DNA from: Acidimicrobiia bacterium
Lineage (GTDB): Bacteria > Actinomycetota > Acidimicrobiia > Acidimicrobiales > Ilumatobacteraceae
Direction: 5' to 3'
Length of the DNA stretch: 7,651 bases
Assembly (NCBI GenBank): GCA_010025655.1
Contig: RGSV01000049.1
Location: 1-7,651, forward strand
The notes under the pieces are model-generated. The model had not been told where the DNA came from and searched no databases. It saw only the letters and a list, made by a program, of their open reading frames with translations. A program made the position numbers and the translations under genes. Positions 1 to 6,634 of this stretch are shown in pieces. Position 1 is the first letter of the stretch. Each line of letters begins with the position of its first letter.

Positions 1-1808
1 GCGGCTTTCTCATTACCTCGTTGTTGATTGCCGAACACGAACAGCACGGCTCGATCAGCCTGAAAAAGTTCTGGTTGCGTCGCGCGCGACGACTGTTGCC
101 GGCCTTATGGGTGTTGCTAGTTGGCGTTGCGGTCTACTGTTCGCTCTTCGAGCGTGATGCCCTCGGGGCCCTGCGTGGCGACATCATCGCGGCCTTCTTC
201 TATGGCTTCAACTGGTTTCAGATCTGGGTGGGCACGTCGTATTTCACCGCATTCGACTTCGTTCCACTTCGTCACCTCTGGTCACTGGCGGTGGAAGAGC
301 AGTTTTATTTCATCTGGCCGCTCGTCATGTATGGTGCGGTGCGCCTTGGGCGCCGCCGACTGCCGCTGGCCGGTCTTCTTTTCGCATCAACTGCCGTCGT
401 CATCGCGCTGTTTACTGCGTTTACCTACCGATCGGGTGCTGTCGGCACCATCGCCGAAACACCCGACAAATACATGGCGTTTCTCGGGCACCCGGTGTCG
501 CGCATTGACTTCCTCTTTCTTGGCACGTTCACCCGCTCGAGCGGGCTCTTTCTCGGGGCAGCGCTAGCGATCTTCTGGCGGCCGTGGCGTCTCGACACTT
601 CACCCATCGGCTCGCGCGGTCAATTGATGGATGCAGTGTTTCTCGCTGGGCTCGGCACGCTGGCGATTGCTGCGGTGGTATTTCGCGATGTCGTTGAACT
701 CAGTGACGCAGGCAGCGGCGGCTACGACCTGCTGTTTCGCGGTGGATTCTTTCTCGTAGGCGTTGCAAGTCTTACGGTGATTGCCGCGGCGGTGCACCCC
801 ACCGCCTCGATGCCGCGCCATCTGCTTGGCAATCGGGTGATGGTCTACATCGGCCAACGCTCATACGGCTTGTATCTCTATCACTGGCCGGTGTTTCAGA
901 TGTACCGACGATTTGCCGGCAAGGGCTTGACGCCATATGAATTCGTGCTGCTCGCACTGCTCTCGTTGGCGCTCACCGAACTGTCGTATCGCTACATCGA
1001 GATGCCAATACGCGACGGTCGCTTTGCCGCATGGCGACAGCGTCTGCGCGATGAACGATTGACCCCGAGTGCAGAAGTCTCGGCTGCGCGACGCCGACGC
1101 GCCAGTGTTGTCGCCGTTGGCGCAGTGTTGCCAATGTTCGCATTCGTAAGCATTGCGACAGCCGACGTGAAGCTGAACGACATCAGCCAGAGCCTCGCTG
1201 ATAGCGAGTCGGCAGTTGTCGATCTGCTGGGCGATTCGACGCCGACGACGCTGGCGGCGGGTACCGCAGACCCCACGCCAACGACCGTGGTCGAGCCGGT
1301 AATCATCGGCGGTGTCACCCAAACCACCACGCTCGACGGTCAGTTGATTGACGTGTTGGCCATCGGCGACTCGGTCATGCTCGGTGCGGCGCGCGAGTTG
1401 TCGGCGCGCGGCGCCACCGTTGATGCGATGAAGAGTCGCTCGGTGCGTCAGGCACTGGAAATCGTCAATTATCTCAAGTCGGTGCGTCGCCTCGGGTCGA
1501 TTGTGGTGATTCACCTCGGCACGAATAGCACGACGTCAACCGAAACCCTCGATGAGATCATGGCGTCACTCGCTGACACGCCGCTTGTGCTGTTTCTTAC
1601 CGTGCATGTGCCGAGTGAGCCGCGCCAGTCGATCAACAACCGTCTGATCAATGCGCTACCACAGCGTTACGGCAACGTGAAGGTGCTCGACTGGTTCTCG
1701 ATTGCGGGCCAATACCCGGAATACCTGTATTCCGACAAGACGCACTTGCGCCCAGCGGGTGCGCGCTTTTATGCCGACCTCATCATGCAGTCGGTAGGGC
1801 GGCTCTAA
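1..1808 (+). CDS. Membrane O-acyltransferase, acyltransferase-3 plus SGNH domain (OatA-like), 5'-partial
   Basis: The frame is open from the left edge. Codons from base 3 read GFLITSLLIAEH, the usual first-helix motif of acyltransferase-3 proteins, so the real start lies upstream and the TTG at 21 is not the start. The visible part is 601 residues, probably lacking a few dozen N-terminal ones. Residue numbers here count from base 3. Family features seen are FWLRRARRLLPALW (about 22-35), SLAVEEQFYFIWPL (about 94-107), several hydrophobic helices and SYGLYLYHWPVF (about 288-299). A further hydrophobic segment (about 370-385) is followed by a Thr/Pro-rich linker (about 410-440) and an SGNH domain. 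That domain has GDSVMLGA with nucleophile Ser457, HLGTN with Asn508, and DKTH with Asp578 and His581, so the catalytic set looks intact. Proteins of this architecture move acyl groups, often acetyl, across the membrane onto peptidoglycan or other glycans. The acceptor here cannot be told. The family call is firm; the substrate is open. Confidence 0.93.
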   Translation, partial: GFLITSLLIAEHEQHGSISLKKFWLRRARRLLPALWVLLVGVAVYCSLFERDALGALRGDIIAAFFYGFNWFQIWVGTSYFTAFDFVPLRHLWSLAVEEQFYFIWPLVMYGAVRLGRRRLPLAGLLFASTAVVIALFTAFTYRSGAVGTIAETPDKYMAFLGHPVSRIDFLFLGTFTRSSGLFLGAALAIFWRPWRLDTSPIGSRGQLMDAVFLAGLGTLAIAAVVFRDVVELSDAGSGGYDLLFRGGFFLVGVASLTVIAAAVHPTASMPRHLLGNRVMVYIGQRSYGLYLYHWPVFQMYRRFAGKGLTPYEFVLLALLSLALTELSYRYIEMPIRDGRFAAWRQRLRDERLTPSAEVSAARRRRASVVAVGAVLPMFAFVSIATADVKLNDISQSLADSESAVVDLLGDSTPTTLAAGTADPTPTTVVEPVIIGGVTQTTTLDGQLIDVLAIGDSVMLGAARELSARGATVDAMKSRSVRQALEIVNYLKSVRRLGSIVVIHLGTNSTTSTETLDEIMASLADTPLVLFLTVHVPSEPRQSINNRLINALPQRYGNVKVLDWFSIAGQYPEYLYSDKTHLRPAGARFYADLIMQSVGRL

Positions 1809-1814
1809 TCACGA

Positions 1815-1838
1815 AGTTGCGGCTTTAGCTGCGCAACT
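1815..1838 (+). terminator. Weak hairpin after the acyltransferase gene, possible terminator
   Basis: AGTTGCG (1815-1821) and CGCAACT (1832-1838) form a perfect 7-bp inverted repeat around a 10-base loop, starting 6 bases after the acyltransferase stop. No T-run follows, so it is not a classical intrinsic terminator. It may mark the transcript end or stabilise the 3' end, and it separates this gene from mdh 38 bases further on. The repeat is seen directly; the role is inferred. Confidence 0.3.
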
Positions 1839-1861
1839 GGTGCTGGCATTGTGCGCATCGT

Positions 1862-1876
1862 CTAGCGTGTCAGCCC
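1862..1876 (+). promoter_or_regulatory. Candidate -10 element for mdh (TAGCGT), near-leaderless start
   Basis: TAGCGT at 1863-1868 fits the loose actinobacterial -10 pattern TAnnnT and ends 8 bases before the mdh GTG. That spacing would put transcription initiation at or next to the start codon. No Shine-Dalgarno sequence is visible upstream of the GTG, which fits a leaderless message. No good -35 is present. The surrounding string CTAGCGTGTCA recurs with one change upstream of sdhC. This is a weak, pattern-based call. Confidence 0.25.
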
Positions 1877-2863
1877 GTGACAAACCCAGTACGAGTCGCC
1901 GTGACCGGCGCAGCAGGACAAATTGGCTACAGCCTTCTCTTCCGCATTGCATCTGGTGCGATGCTCGGCCCCGACACCAAGGTGATTTTGCAGTTGCTCG
2001 AAATCACCCCGGCACTTGGCGCACTCAATGGCGTAAAGATGGAACTCGACGACTGCGCATTTCCGCTCTTGTCAGATGTGGTGCTCACCGATGATGCCAA
2101 TGTCGCGTTTGGCGATGCCGATGTGGCGCTGCTCGTCGGGGCGATGCCGCGCAAAGACGGCATGGAACGCAAAGACCTGCTTACTGCCAACGGCGGCATC
2201 TTCAAGCCGCAGGGTGAAGCCATCGGCCGAAATGCGAAGAAGAACGTCAAGGTGCTCGTGGTGGGCAACCCCGCCAACACCAATGCGCTCATTGCGCTGA
2301 GTCACGCTTCGGGTATCAACCCGCGCCAGTTCACGGCGATGATGCGCCTCGACCACAACCGCGCCATCTCGCAACTGGCTGCCAAAGTCGCCAAACCTGT
2401 GTCAGCGATCAAGAAGATGACCGTTTGGGGCAACCACTCGACCACGCAGTATCCCGACTTGTCGTATTGCGAAATTGATGGCAAGCCGGCGAAGCAGTTG
2501 GTGAATGATCAGGCGTGGATCAACGACACATTCATCCCGACTGTCGCCAAGCGAGGTGCAGCAGTCATCAAGGCGCGCGGCGCATCGTCGGCGGCGTCGG
2601 CGGCGAATGCGGCCGTCGACCATGTTCGCTCGTGGGTACTCGGCACACCCGCCGGTGACTGGGTGAGCATGGCGGTGCCGAGTGATGGGTCATACGGTGT
2701 ACCCGAAGGATTGGTGTCGTCATTCCCTTGCACGTGTGCAGGTGGCGACTACTCGATTGTGAAAGATCTGCCGATCGATGCCGACAGCCGCGCACGAATT
2801 GATGCGTCAGTGGCGGAGTTGAAAGAAGAGCGCGACGCGGTTCGTTCGCTGGGCCTGATCTAA
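1877..2863 (+). CDS. mdh: Malate dehydrogenase (NAD-dependent)
   Basis: The enzyme reversibly oxidises (S)-malate to oxaloacetate with NAD+ in the cytoplasmic TCA cycle. The 328 residues match the usual length of the cytosolic-type bacterial family. The Rossmann motif is [11 protein letters not shown] (11-21). Glu42 at the end of the second strand, in LLEITPALG, is an acidic residue as expected for NAD rather than NADP. Substrate-binding arginines are Arg92 and Arg98 ([10 protein letters not shown]) and Arg162 (RLDHNRA). The catalytic pair is Asp159 and His187 ([13 protein letters not shown]), and NPANTNA (131-137) is also typical. The GTG at 1877 is chosen because it leaves the normal short N-terminus before the Rossmann motif, and the next in-frame Met would remove that motif. 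No ribosome binding site is visible. The gene lies 68 bp after the acyltransferase and is convergent with the SCP2-like gene. Confidence 0.97.
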   Translation: MTNPVRVAVTGAAGQIGYSLLFRIASGAMLGPDTKVILQLLEITPALGALNGVKMELDDCAFPLLSDVVLTDDANVAFGDADVALLVGAMPRKDGMERKDLLTANGGIFKPQGEAIGRNAKKNVKVLVVGNPANTNALIALSHASGINPRQFTAMMRLDHNRAISQLAAKVAKPVSAIKKMTVWGNHSTTQYPDLSYCEIDGKPAKQLVNDQAWINDTFIPTVAKRGAAVIKARGASSAASAANAAVDHVRSWVLGTPAGDWVSMAVPSDGSYGVPEGLVSSFPCTCAGGDYSIVKDLPIDADSRARIDASVAELKEERDAVRSLGLI

Positions 2864-2883
2864 CCGCGTAGCCACCTGGCGCG

Positions 2884-3270
2884 CTAGTTGAACGTGGTGC
2901 GGGCTCGCACGCGGGTGAACACCGAGTCGAGCGCGGCAAAGAACGGCTGAGCCGCAATCACCGTTTCGTGGTTTCCACTGAAGCGCACCTTGCCGGTGAT
3001 GAACGATTCGGCGGCGTTCAATTCTCCCCGGGCGATAGCGACTGCAGTGTCGTACGACTGGCGAAACGTGACGTCACTCGGGGCCGGGCCAGCACCAAAG
3101 TGCACGCGGCCGTCGGCGCACACGAGGTGATAAGTGACTTCACCGAAAGGTGAGTCGGTCACCACCTGTGTGATTGCCACCGTATGACCCACAGCAGCGG
3201 CCGCCACCGCGGGGTCGGCGCCAACCTCATGTGCGACTGCCGAGATCCATTCGTCGCTCAGATATCGCAC
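2884..3270 (-). CDS. SCP2 sterol-binding-domain-like small protein
   Basis: The product is 128 residues with no signal peptide or membrane segment, so a soluble cytoplasmic protein. The sequence fits a single SCP2 (sterol carrier protein 2)-like domain. It opens with MRYLSDEWISAV, a start common in actinobacterial members. A strand-rich middle follows (ITQVVTDSPFGEVTYHLVC, then DVTFRQSYDTAVAIARGEL). The end carries the typical FITGKVRFSGN segment (about 90-100) before a final hydrophobic helix. Such domains bind lipids or other hydrophobic ligands, but bacterial stand-alone versions mostly have no assigned ligand or role. The start is GTG at 3270; no Shine-Dalgarno sequence is seen and no good in-frame start exists upstream. 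It follows hppA on the same strand after 34 bp, so cotranscription is likely, with a hairpin in between. It is 20 bp from the convergent end of mdh. Family membership is by pattern only. Confidence 0.85.
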   Translation of the reverse strand: MRYLSDEWISAVAHEVGADPAVAAAAVGHTVAITQVVTDSPFGEVTYHLVCADGRVHFGAGPAPSDVTFRQSYDTAVAIARGELNAAESFITGKVRFSGNHETVIAAQPFFAALDSVFTRVRARTTFN

Positions 3271-3285
3271 GATGATGGAGCGTAA

Positions 3286-3303
3286 CGCTGGCTAGCGCCA
3301 GCG
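3286..3303 (-). terminator. Perfect hairpin right after the hppA stop codon
   Basis: On the minus strand CGCTGGC, a GCTA loop and GCCAGCG make a perfect 7-bp GC-rich stem (3303 to 3286), starting one base after the hppA TGA (3307-3305) and ending 15 bases before the SCP2-like GTG. No U-tract follows. It could be a partial terminator or a 3'-end stabiliser and processing site that sets the hppA to SCP2 ratio. The structure is seen directly; the function is inferred. Confidence 0.4.
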
Positions 3304-3304
3304 G

Positions 3305-5659
3305 TCAGGCTGCTTTGAGGCTTGCTGTCTTTTTGCTCGAGCGGTAGATCGAGATGAGCAACACGGCGAGCGACACACCCGCGATGGCGTAACGGGCACC
3401 GTCGTTGTCCCGCAGGTTGATGACCGCCGGGAGAATCAACAACGACACGAGGTTCATCACCTTGATCAGCGGGTTGAGCGCCGGACCAGCAGTGTCTTTG
3501 AACGGATCGCCGACAGTGTCACCAATGACCGCGGCCTTGTGAGGGTCAGAACCCTTGCCACCGTGGTGACCGTCTTCGATGTACTTCTTCGAGTTGTCCC
3601 ACGCACCACCAGCGTTGCTCAAGTAGTTGGCCATCAACTGACCGGTGAGAATCACCGCGGCGAGGAACGCACCGAGCGCAAAGTAGTTGATGCCAAAGCC
3701 AATGATGACCGGTGTCAACACGGCGAGCAGTGCCGGCGTGGTGAGTTCGCGCAGCGATGCGGCCGTGCAAATGTCGATGACGGGGCCGTAGTCGGGCTTC
3801 TTGGTGCCCGCCATGATTCCGCCGTCTTTGAACTGCTTGCGCACTTCCTGCACGACGACGCCAGCCGAACGACCGACGGCACGGATGGCAAGGGCAGAGA
3901 ACATGAACGCGATCGAGCCACCGATCAAGAGACCAATGAAGGTCTTCACGTCGGCGACGTTGATTTGGGTTTCAGCAGCACGAAAGATGGCGTCGCCTTT
4001 CAGGAGCACGCCAGCTTCATCTTTCAACTTGAGTTGACCAGCAATTGTTTCGATGTACGACGCGAAGAGTGCCACGGCGGCGATGACTGCCGAACCGATG
4101 GCAAAACCCTTGGTGACCGCCTTTGTGGTGTTACCGACTGCGTCGAGGCTGACCATGATCTTGCGTGGTTCACCCTCGAATTCACCCGCCATCTCGGCGA
4201 TGCCGGCGGCGTTGTCGGCGACTGGTCCGAAGGTGTCTTCCGACACGATGACACCGGTGGTGGCGAGCATTCCCATGCCGCACAGTGCAACGAGGTAGAG
4301 CGACAGCAGAATGTTGCCGCCACCCAACCAGAGCGTTCCACCCAACGAGATGGCGATGCAGACGATGGCATACACCGATGACTCAAGGCCTACAGCAGTG
4401 CCCGACAACACAACAGTTGCTGGGCCTGTTTCTGCTGACTCTGCAATTTCTTCAACGGGGGAGTATTCGGTGCCCGTGAAGTACTCGGTGAGTCGGCTCA
4501 GCACCTGCGCAAGGATCAAGCCGATGAGCACTGCGCCGAATACGCGCCAGCCGATACCTGAGATGGCCACCATGTTGTCTGCATCACCGAACACGTTCGT
4601 ACCCTTGGCTGGGTTACCGATGTAGTACAGCGACAGCAGCAGGGTGCCAATCACCGTGATGATCGATGCAGTGAGGAAGCCACGGTTGATGGGCTTGAGC
4701 GCGTTCATCTCGCCATCTTTGGCGCGCACGGCGAAGACGCCCGCGATTGAAGCGATCACGCCGATGGCACGTGCCGCCAGCGGGAAGACGAGACCAAGAG
4801 CCGGGTTCAACCCAATCGAGTTGAACGCTGCGACACCGAGAATGATCGACGCCACGAGGGTGACTTCGTAGCTCTCGAACAAGTCGGCAGCCATTCCGGC
4901 ACAGTCACCCACGTTGTCACCGACGTTGTCGGCGATCACTGCAGGATTGCGGGGATCGTCTTCTGGAATTCCTGCTTCAACCTTGCCGACGAGGTCGGCG
5001 CCGACGTCAGCAGCCTTGGTGAAAATGCCACCACCAACGCGCAGGAAGAGCGCCAGCAGTGAACCACCGAAGCCGAAGCCGACGAGCATTGCCGACGAGG
5101 TGTTTTGAAACAGCGCGATGATCACCGTTGCGCCGAGCAGACCGAGACCAACGGTGAACATTCCGGCAACGCCACCGGTACGGAAGGCAACGTCGAGGGC
5201 TTCGCGCATCGAGCCACGGCGAGCTGCGGCTGCGGTGCGAATGTTGCCGCGTGTCGCGAGCGTCATGCCGATGTACCCGGTGAGACCCGAAGCAACGCAA
5301 CCGAGCAAGAAGGCGATCGTGCGGAAAACACCCGAAGACACGAAGCTGAGCGCTTCGGAGCCGTCCGGCTTTTCGATTGCAACCGACGTGACGAACACGA
5401 TGATTGCCACGGGCACGAGGATGATGCCGATGGTGCGGAATTGGCGTTTTAGATAGGCGAGGGCGCCGACCTGAATCGCCGAGGCGATTTCTTTCATCTT
5501 GTCGGTGCCCTCGTCTTGGGCCAGTACCGACTTGGCGAGGAAGAACCCCACCGCAATTGCGAGCAGCGAAGCCGCTCCGGAGAGGGCCAAGACCAGCCAT
5601 TCGCCACCCTTCAGGGTGAAGTCCTGCCAGCCGCCTTCTGATGCCAAGAGCGCAGTCAC
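3305..5659 (-). CDS. hppA: Membrane-bound proton-pumping pyrophosphatase, K+-independent type
   Basis: The protein hydrolyses pyrophosphate to phosphate and uses the energy to pump H+ across the cytoplasmic membrane. At 784 residues it has the length of actinobacterial homologues and many hydrophobic helices (about 16 expected). Pyrophosphate- and Mg-binding motifs are all present: DVGADLVGKVE (218-228, with Asp218, Asp222, Lys226, Glu228), DNVGDNVGD (244-252), FESYEVT (261-267), SEDTFGPVADNAAGIAEM (473-490) and DTVGDPFKDTAGPALNP (714-730). The segment GNTTKAVTKG (509-518) has Lys513 and Thr516. K+-dependent enzymes have Ala at the first of these positions, so K+ independence and H+ pumping are predicted. 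The start is GTG at 5659, with AGAAGGA 10 bases upstream. The gene is divergent from sdhCA and precedes the SCP2-like gene. The leader contains hairpins that may control translation. Confidence 0.97.
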   Translation of the reverse strand: MTALLASEGGWQDFTLKGGEWLVLALSGAASLLAIAVGFFLAKSVLAQDEGTDKMKEIASAIQVGALAYLKRQFRTIGIILVPVAIIVFVTSVAIEKPDGSEALSFVSSGVFRTIAFLLGCVASGLTGYIGMTLATRGNIRTAAAARRGSMREALDVAFRTGGVAGMFTVGLGLLGATVIIALFQNTSSAMLVGFGFGGSLLALFLRVGGGIFTKAADVGADLVGKVEAGIPEDDPRNPAVIADNVGDNVGDCAGMAADLFESYEVTLVASIILGVAAFNSIGLNPALGLVFPLAARAIGVIASIAGVFAVRAKDGEMNALKPINRGFLTASIITVIGTLLLSLYYIGNPAKGTNVFGDADNMVAISGIGWRVFGAVLIGLILAQVLSRLTEYFTGTEYSPVEEIAESAETGPATVVLSGTAVGLESSVYAIVCIAISLGGTLWLGGGNILLSLYLVALCGMGMLATTGVIVSEDTFGPVADNAAGIAEMAGEFEGEPRKIMVSLDAVGNTTKAVTKGFAIGSAVIAAVALFASYIETIAGQLKLKDEAGVLLKGDAIFRAAETQINVADVKTFIGLLIGGSIAFMFSALAIRAVGRSAGVVVQEVRKQFKDGGIMAGTKKPDYGPVIDICTAASLRELTTPALLAVLTPVIIGFGINYFALGAFLAAVILTGQLMANYLSNAGGAWDNSKKYIEDGHHGGKGSDPHKAAVIGDTVGDPFKDTAGPALNPLIKVMNLVSLLILPAVINLRDNDGARYAIAGVSLAVLLISIYRSSKKTASLKAA

Positions 5660-5669
5660 GTGTGTTTTG

Positions 5670-5676
5670 TCCTTCT
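5670..5676 (-). promoter_or_regulatory. Ribosome binding site of hppA
   Basis: On the minus strand AGAAGGA (5676 to 5670) lies 10 bases before the GTG start and supports that start. It is the clearest Shine-Dalgarno-like site for the three GTG-started genes here. Its GAAGG can pair with an upstream CCTTC (see the leader entry), so it may be partly hidden in the mRNA. Confidence 0.6.
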
Positions 5677-5706
5677 TCGAAGGGGTTTGCCGCTCGGCAA
5701 AACCCC
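5671..5706 (-). promoter_or_regulatory. hppA leader with two overlapping hairpins
   Basis: Reading the minus strand, hairpin A pairs GGGGTTTTGCC (5706-5696) with GGCAAACCCC (5691-5682) around a four-base GAGC loop, with one unpaired base in the T-run. Hairpin B pairs CCTTC (5683-5679) with GAAGG (5675-5671) around a three-base GAA loop. The second arm of B is the core of the ribosome binding site. The arms share bases 5682-5683, so full A and full B cannot form together. Hairpin A also lacks a following U-run, so a terminator is unlikely. The pairing is seen in the sequence; a regulatory role is inferred and untested. Confidence 0.4.
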
Positions 5707-5724
5707 GATTTATGGGTCCGAAAG

Positions 5725-5730
5725 AGTGTA
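5725..5730 (-). promoter_or_regulatory. Candidate -10 box for hppA (TACACT)
   Basis: TACACT on the minus strand (5730 to 5725) is a good match to a bacterial -10 box. A weak -35-like TTCCAC (5755-5750) is 19 bases upstream, longer than ideal. Initiation about 7 bases downstream would give a leader of close to 60 bases that contains both hairpins described for hppA. This rests on motif matching alone. Confidence 0.35.
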
Positions 5731-5829
5731 GAGAATGCGACAGGCTGGCGTGGAATCGCCTTTTGCGGCGGTGAGACGGGCTTCACGCCGCGTCGGTGTC
5801 GTGGAGTTCGGGCTTGGCCGCGTGCAGAA

Positions 5830-5840
5830 CTAGCGTTTCA
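5830..5840 (+). promoter_or_regulatory. CTAGCGTTTCA element upstream of sdhC
   Basis: This 11-base string differs in one base from CTAGCGTGTCA at 1862-1872, upstream of mdh. It contains TAGCGT, a loose -10 match, and ends 20 bases before the sdhC ATG. It may be a -10 element giving a short leader, or a shared operator. No convincing -35 accompanies it. With only two copies, chance cannot be excluded. Confidence 0.25.
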
Positions 5841-5860
5841 CTCGGTCAATCGACCTCGTC

Positions 5861-6625
5861 ATGAGCACCACCGCCCCCGCACGACCTCCCGTTTCTGGCA
5901 CCGCGGTGGCGGCGCGACGTCGTCGACCGTTTCTGCTCGACCTCTATGGCACGGCGGTGGGCAAGAAGTATGCGATGGCGATTTCGGGCATCGCGCTGAT
6001 GGGCTTCGTGCTTTTCCACATGATCGGCAACCTGAAGATGTACTTCGGCGCCGCCGATTTGAACGAATATGCCGAGTTTTTGAAGAAGTTGCTCTATCCG
6101 TTGGCACCCAAAGAGTCGGTGTTGTGGATTCTGCGCTTTGGCCTGCTCGGCATGCTGGCGCTGCACCTGCACGCCGCGTGGTCATTGACGGTGCTCAATC
6201 GTCAGGCGCGTCCGGTGAAGTATCAGAGCGCCCGCGACTATCAAGAGGCATCGCTCGCCAGTCGCTCGATGCGCCTCTCGGGCATCGTGGTGGTGGCGTT
6301 CTTGGTGTGGCATTTGCTTGACCTCACGTTCGGCGTGGTCAACACCATCGGTGCTGACGGAGAATTCGTTCGTGCCGAGGTGTATGCCAACGTGGTGCGC
6401 AGTTTCGAGCGCTGGCCAGTGGCGTTGTTCTACATCGTCGCCAATCTGCTGCTCGGCCTGCATCTCTCGCACGGCGCCTGGAGCATCTTTCAGTCACTCG
6501 GCTGGAACAACCCGCGGTTCAACGCGTGGCGTGTCGCCTTTGCACGCGGGTTCGCCGCGGTTGTCGTAATTGGCAATGTTTCATTTCCCATCGCGGTTCT
6601 CGTCGGAATCGTGAGTGTCAACTGA
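5861..6625 (+). CDS. sdhC: Succinate dehydrogenase cytochrome b subunit (type B, di-heme)
   Basis: This is the membrane anchor of succinate:quinone oxidoreductase. It carries heme b and passes electrons from the SdhA/SdhB head to the quinone, probably menaquinone in this lineage. The 254 residues have five hydrophobic helices (about 36-57, 88-110, 138-158, 184-208, 227-250), the pattern of the single-subunit type-B anchor rather than separate SdhC and SdhD. Histidines suited to binding two hemes lie in the first four helices: His53, His102 or His104, His151, and His201 or His204. Their spacing of about 49 residues resembles the four ligands of the Bacillus subtilis SdhC type. The basic N-terminus (ARRRRP, about 18-23) suits a cytoplasmic side. 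The ATG at 5861 is the natural start, but no clear ribosome binding site precedes it. sdhA follows after 9 bases. Confidence 0.94.
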   Translation: MSTTAPARPPVSGTAVAARRRRPFLLDLYGTAVGKKYAMAISGIALMGFVLFHMIGNLKMYFGAADLNEYAEFLKKLLYPLAPKESVLWILRFGLLGMLALHLHAAWSLTVLNRQARPVKYQSARDYQEASLASRSMRLSGIVVVAFLVWHLLDLTFGVVNTIGADGEFVRAEVYANVVRSFERWPVALFYIVANLLLGLHLSHGAWSIFQSLGWNNPRFNAWRVAFARGFAAVVVIGNVSFPIAVLVGIVSVN

Positions 6626-6630
6626 GGTGA
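6624..6630 (+). promoter_or_regulatory. Ribosome binding site of sdhA, overlapping the sdhC stop
   Basis: GAGGTGA begins inside the sdhC TGA (6623-6625). It lies 4 bases before ATG 6635 and 10 before ATG 6641, both in the sdhA frame. Counted from the AGG core, the first ATG has a 7-base gap, which is normal, so 6635 is preferred. The overlap points to translational coupling of sdhC and sdhA. Confidence 0.6.
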
Positions 6631-6634
6631 TGTG

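Noticed and set aside
21..23. TTG at 21 as the start of the acyltransferase
   Set aside because: The preceding codons encode the conserved GFLITS stretch of the first helix, so the gene continues beyond the left edge.
861..1514. 217-codon open frame on the - strand, antisense to the acyltransferase
   Set aside because: Composition (many His, Arg, Gln, Cys) is typical of a shadow frame, and the + strand protein here has intact domain motifs.
2864..2883. Search for a bidirectional terminator between the convergent mdh and SCP2-like genes
   Set aside because: Only 20 bp are available; there is no strong stem and no T-run, so nothing could be supported.
3539..4381. 280-codon open frame on the + strand, antisense to hppA
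   Set aside because: It lies wholly inside the well-supported hppA gene. Its translation is rich in His, Arg, Asp and Glu with no family motif, as expected for the antisense frame of a GC-rich gene.
5682..5706. Leader hairpin read as an intrinsic terminator
   Set aside because: Neither strand has a T-run after the stem, and it lies between a likely promoter and the hppA start, so a leader structure is more likely.
5007..5786. 259-codon minus-strand frame overlapping the hppA 5' end and its leader
   Set aside because: It is another reading frame of the hppA N-terminal region and is Arg/His-rich with no motif. hppA itself is continuous, so no frameshift needs explaining.
5641..6321. 226-codon + strand frame across the divergent region and sdhC
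   Set aside because: It overlaps sdhC in a different frame and crosses the hppA leader; the product is Arg-rich and low-complexity, with no support.
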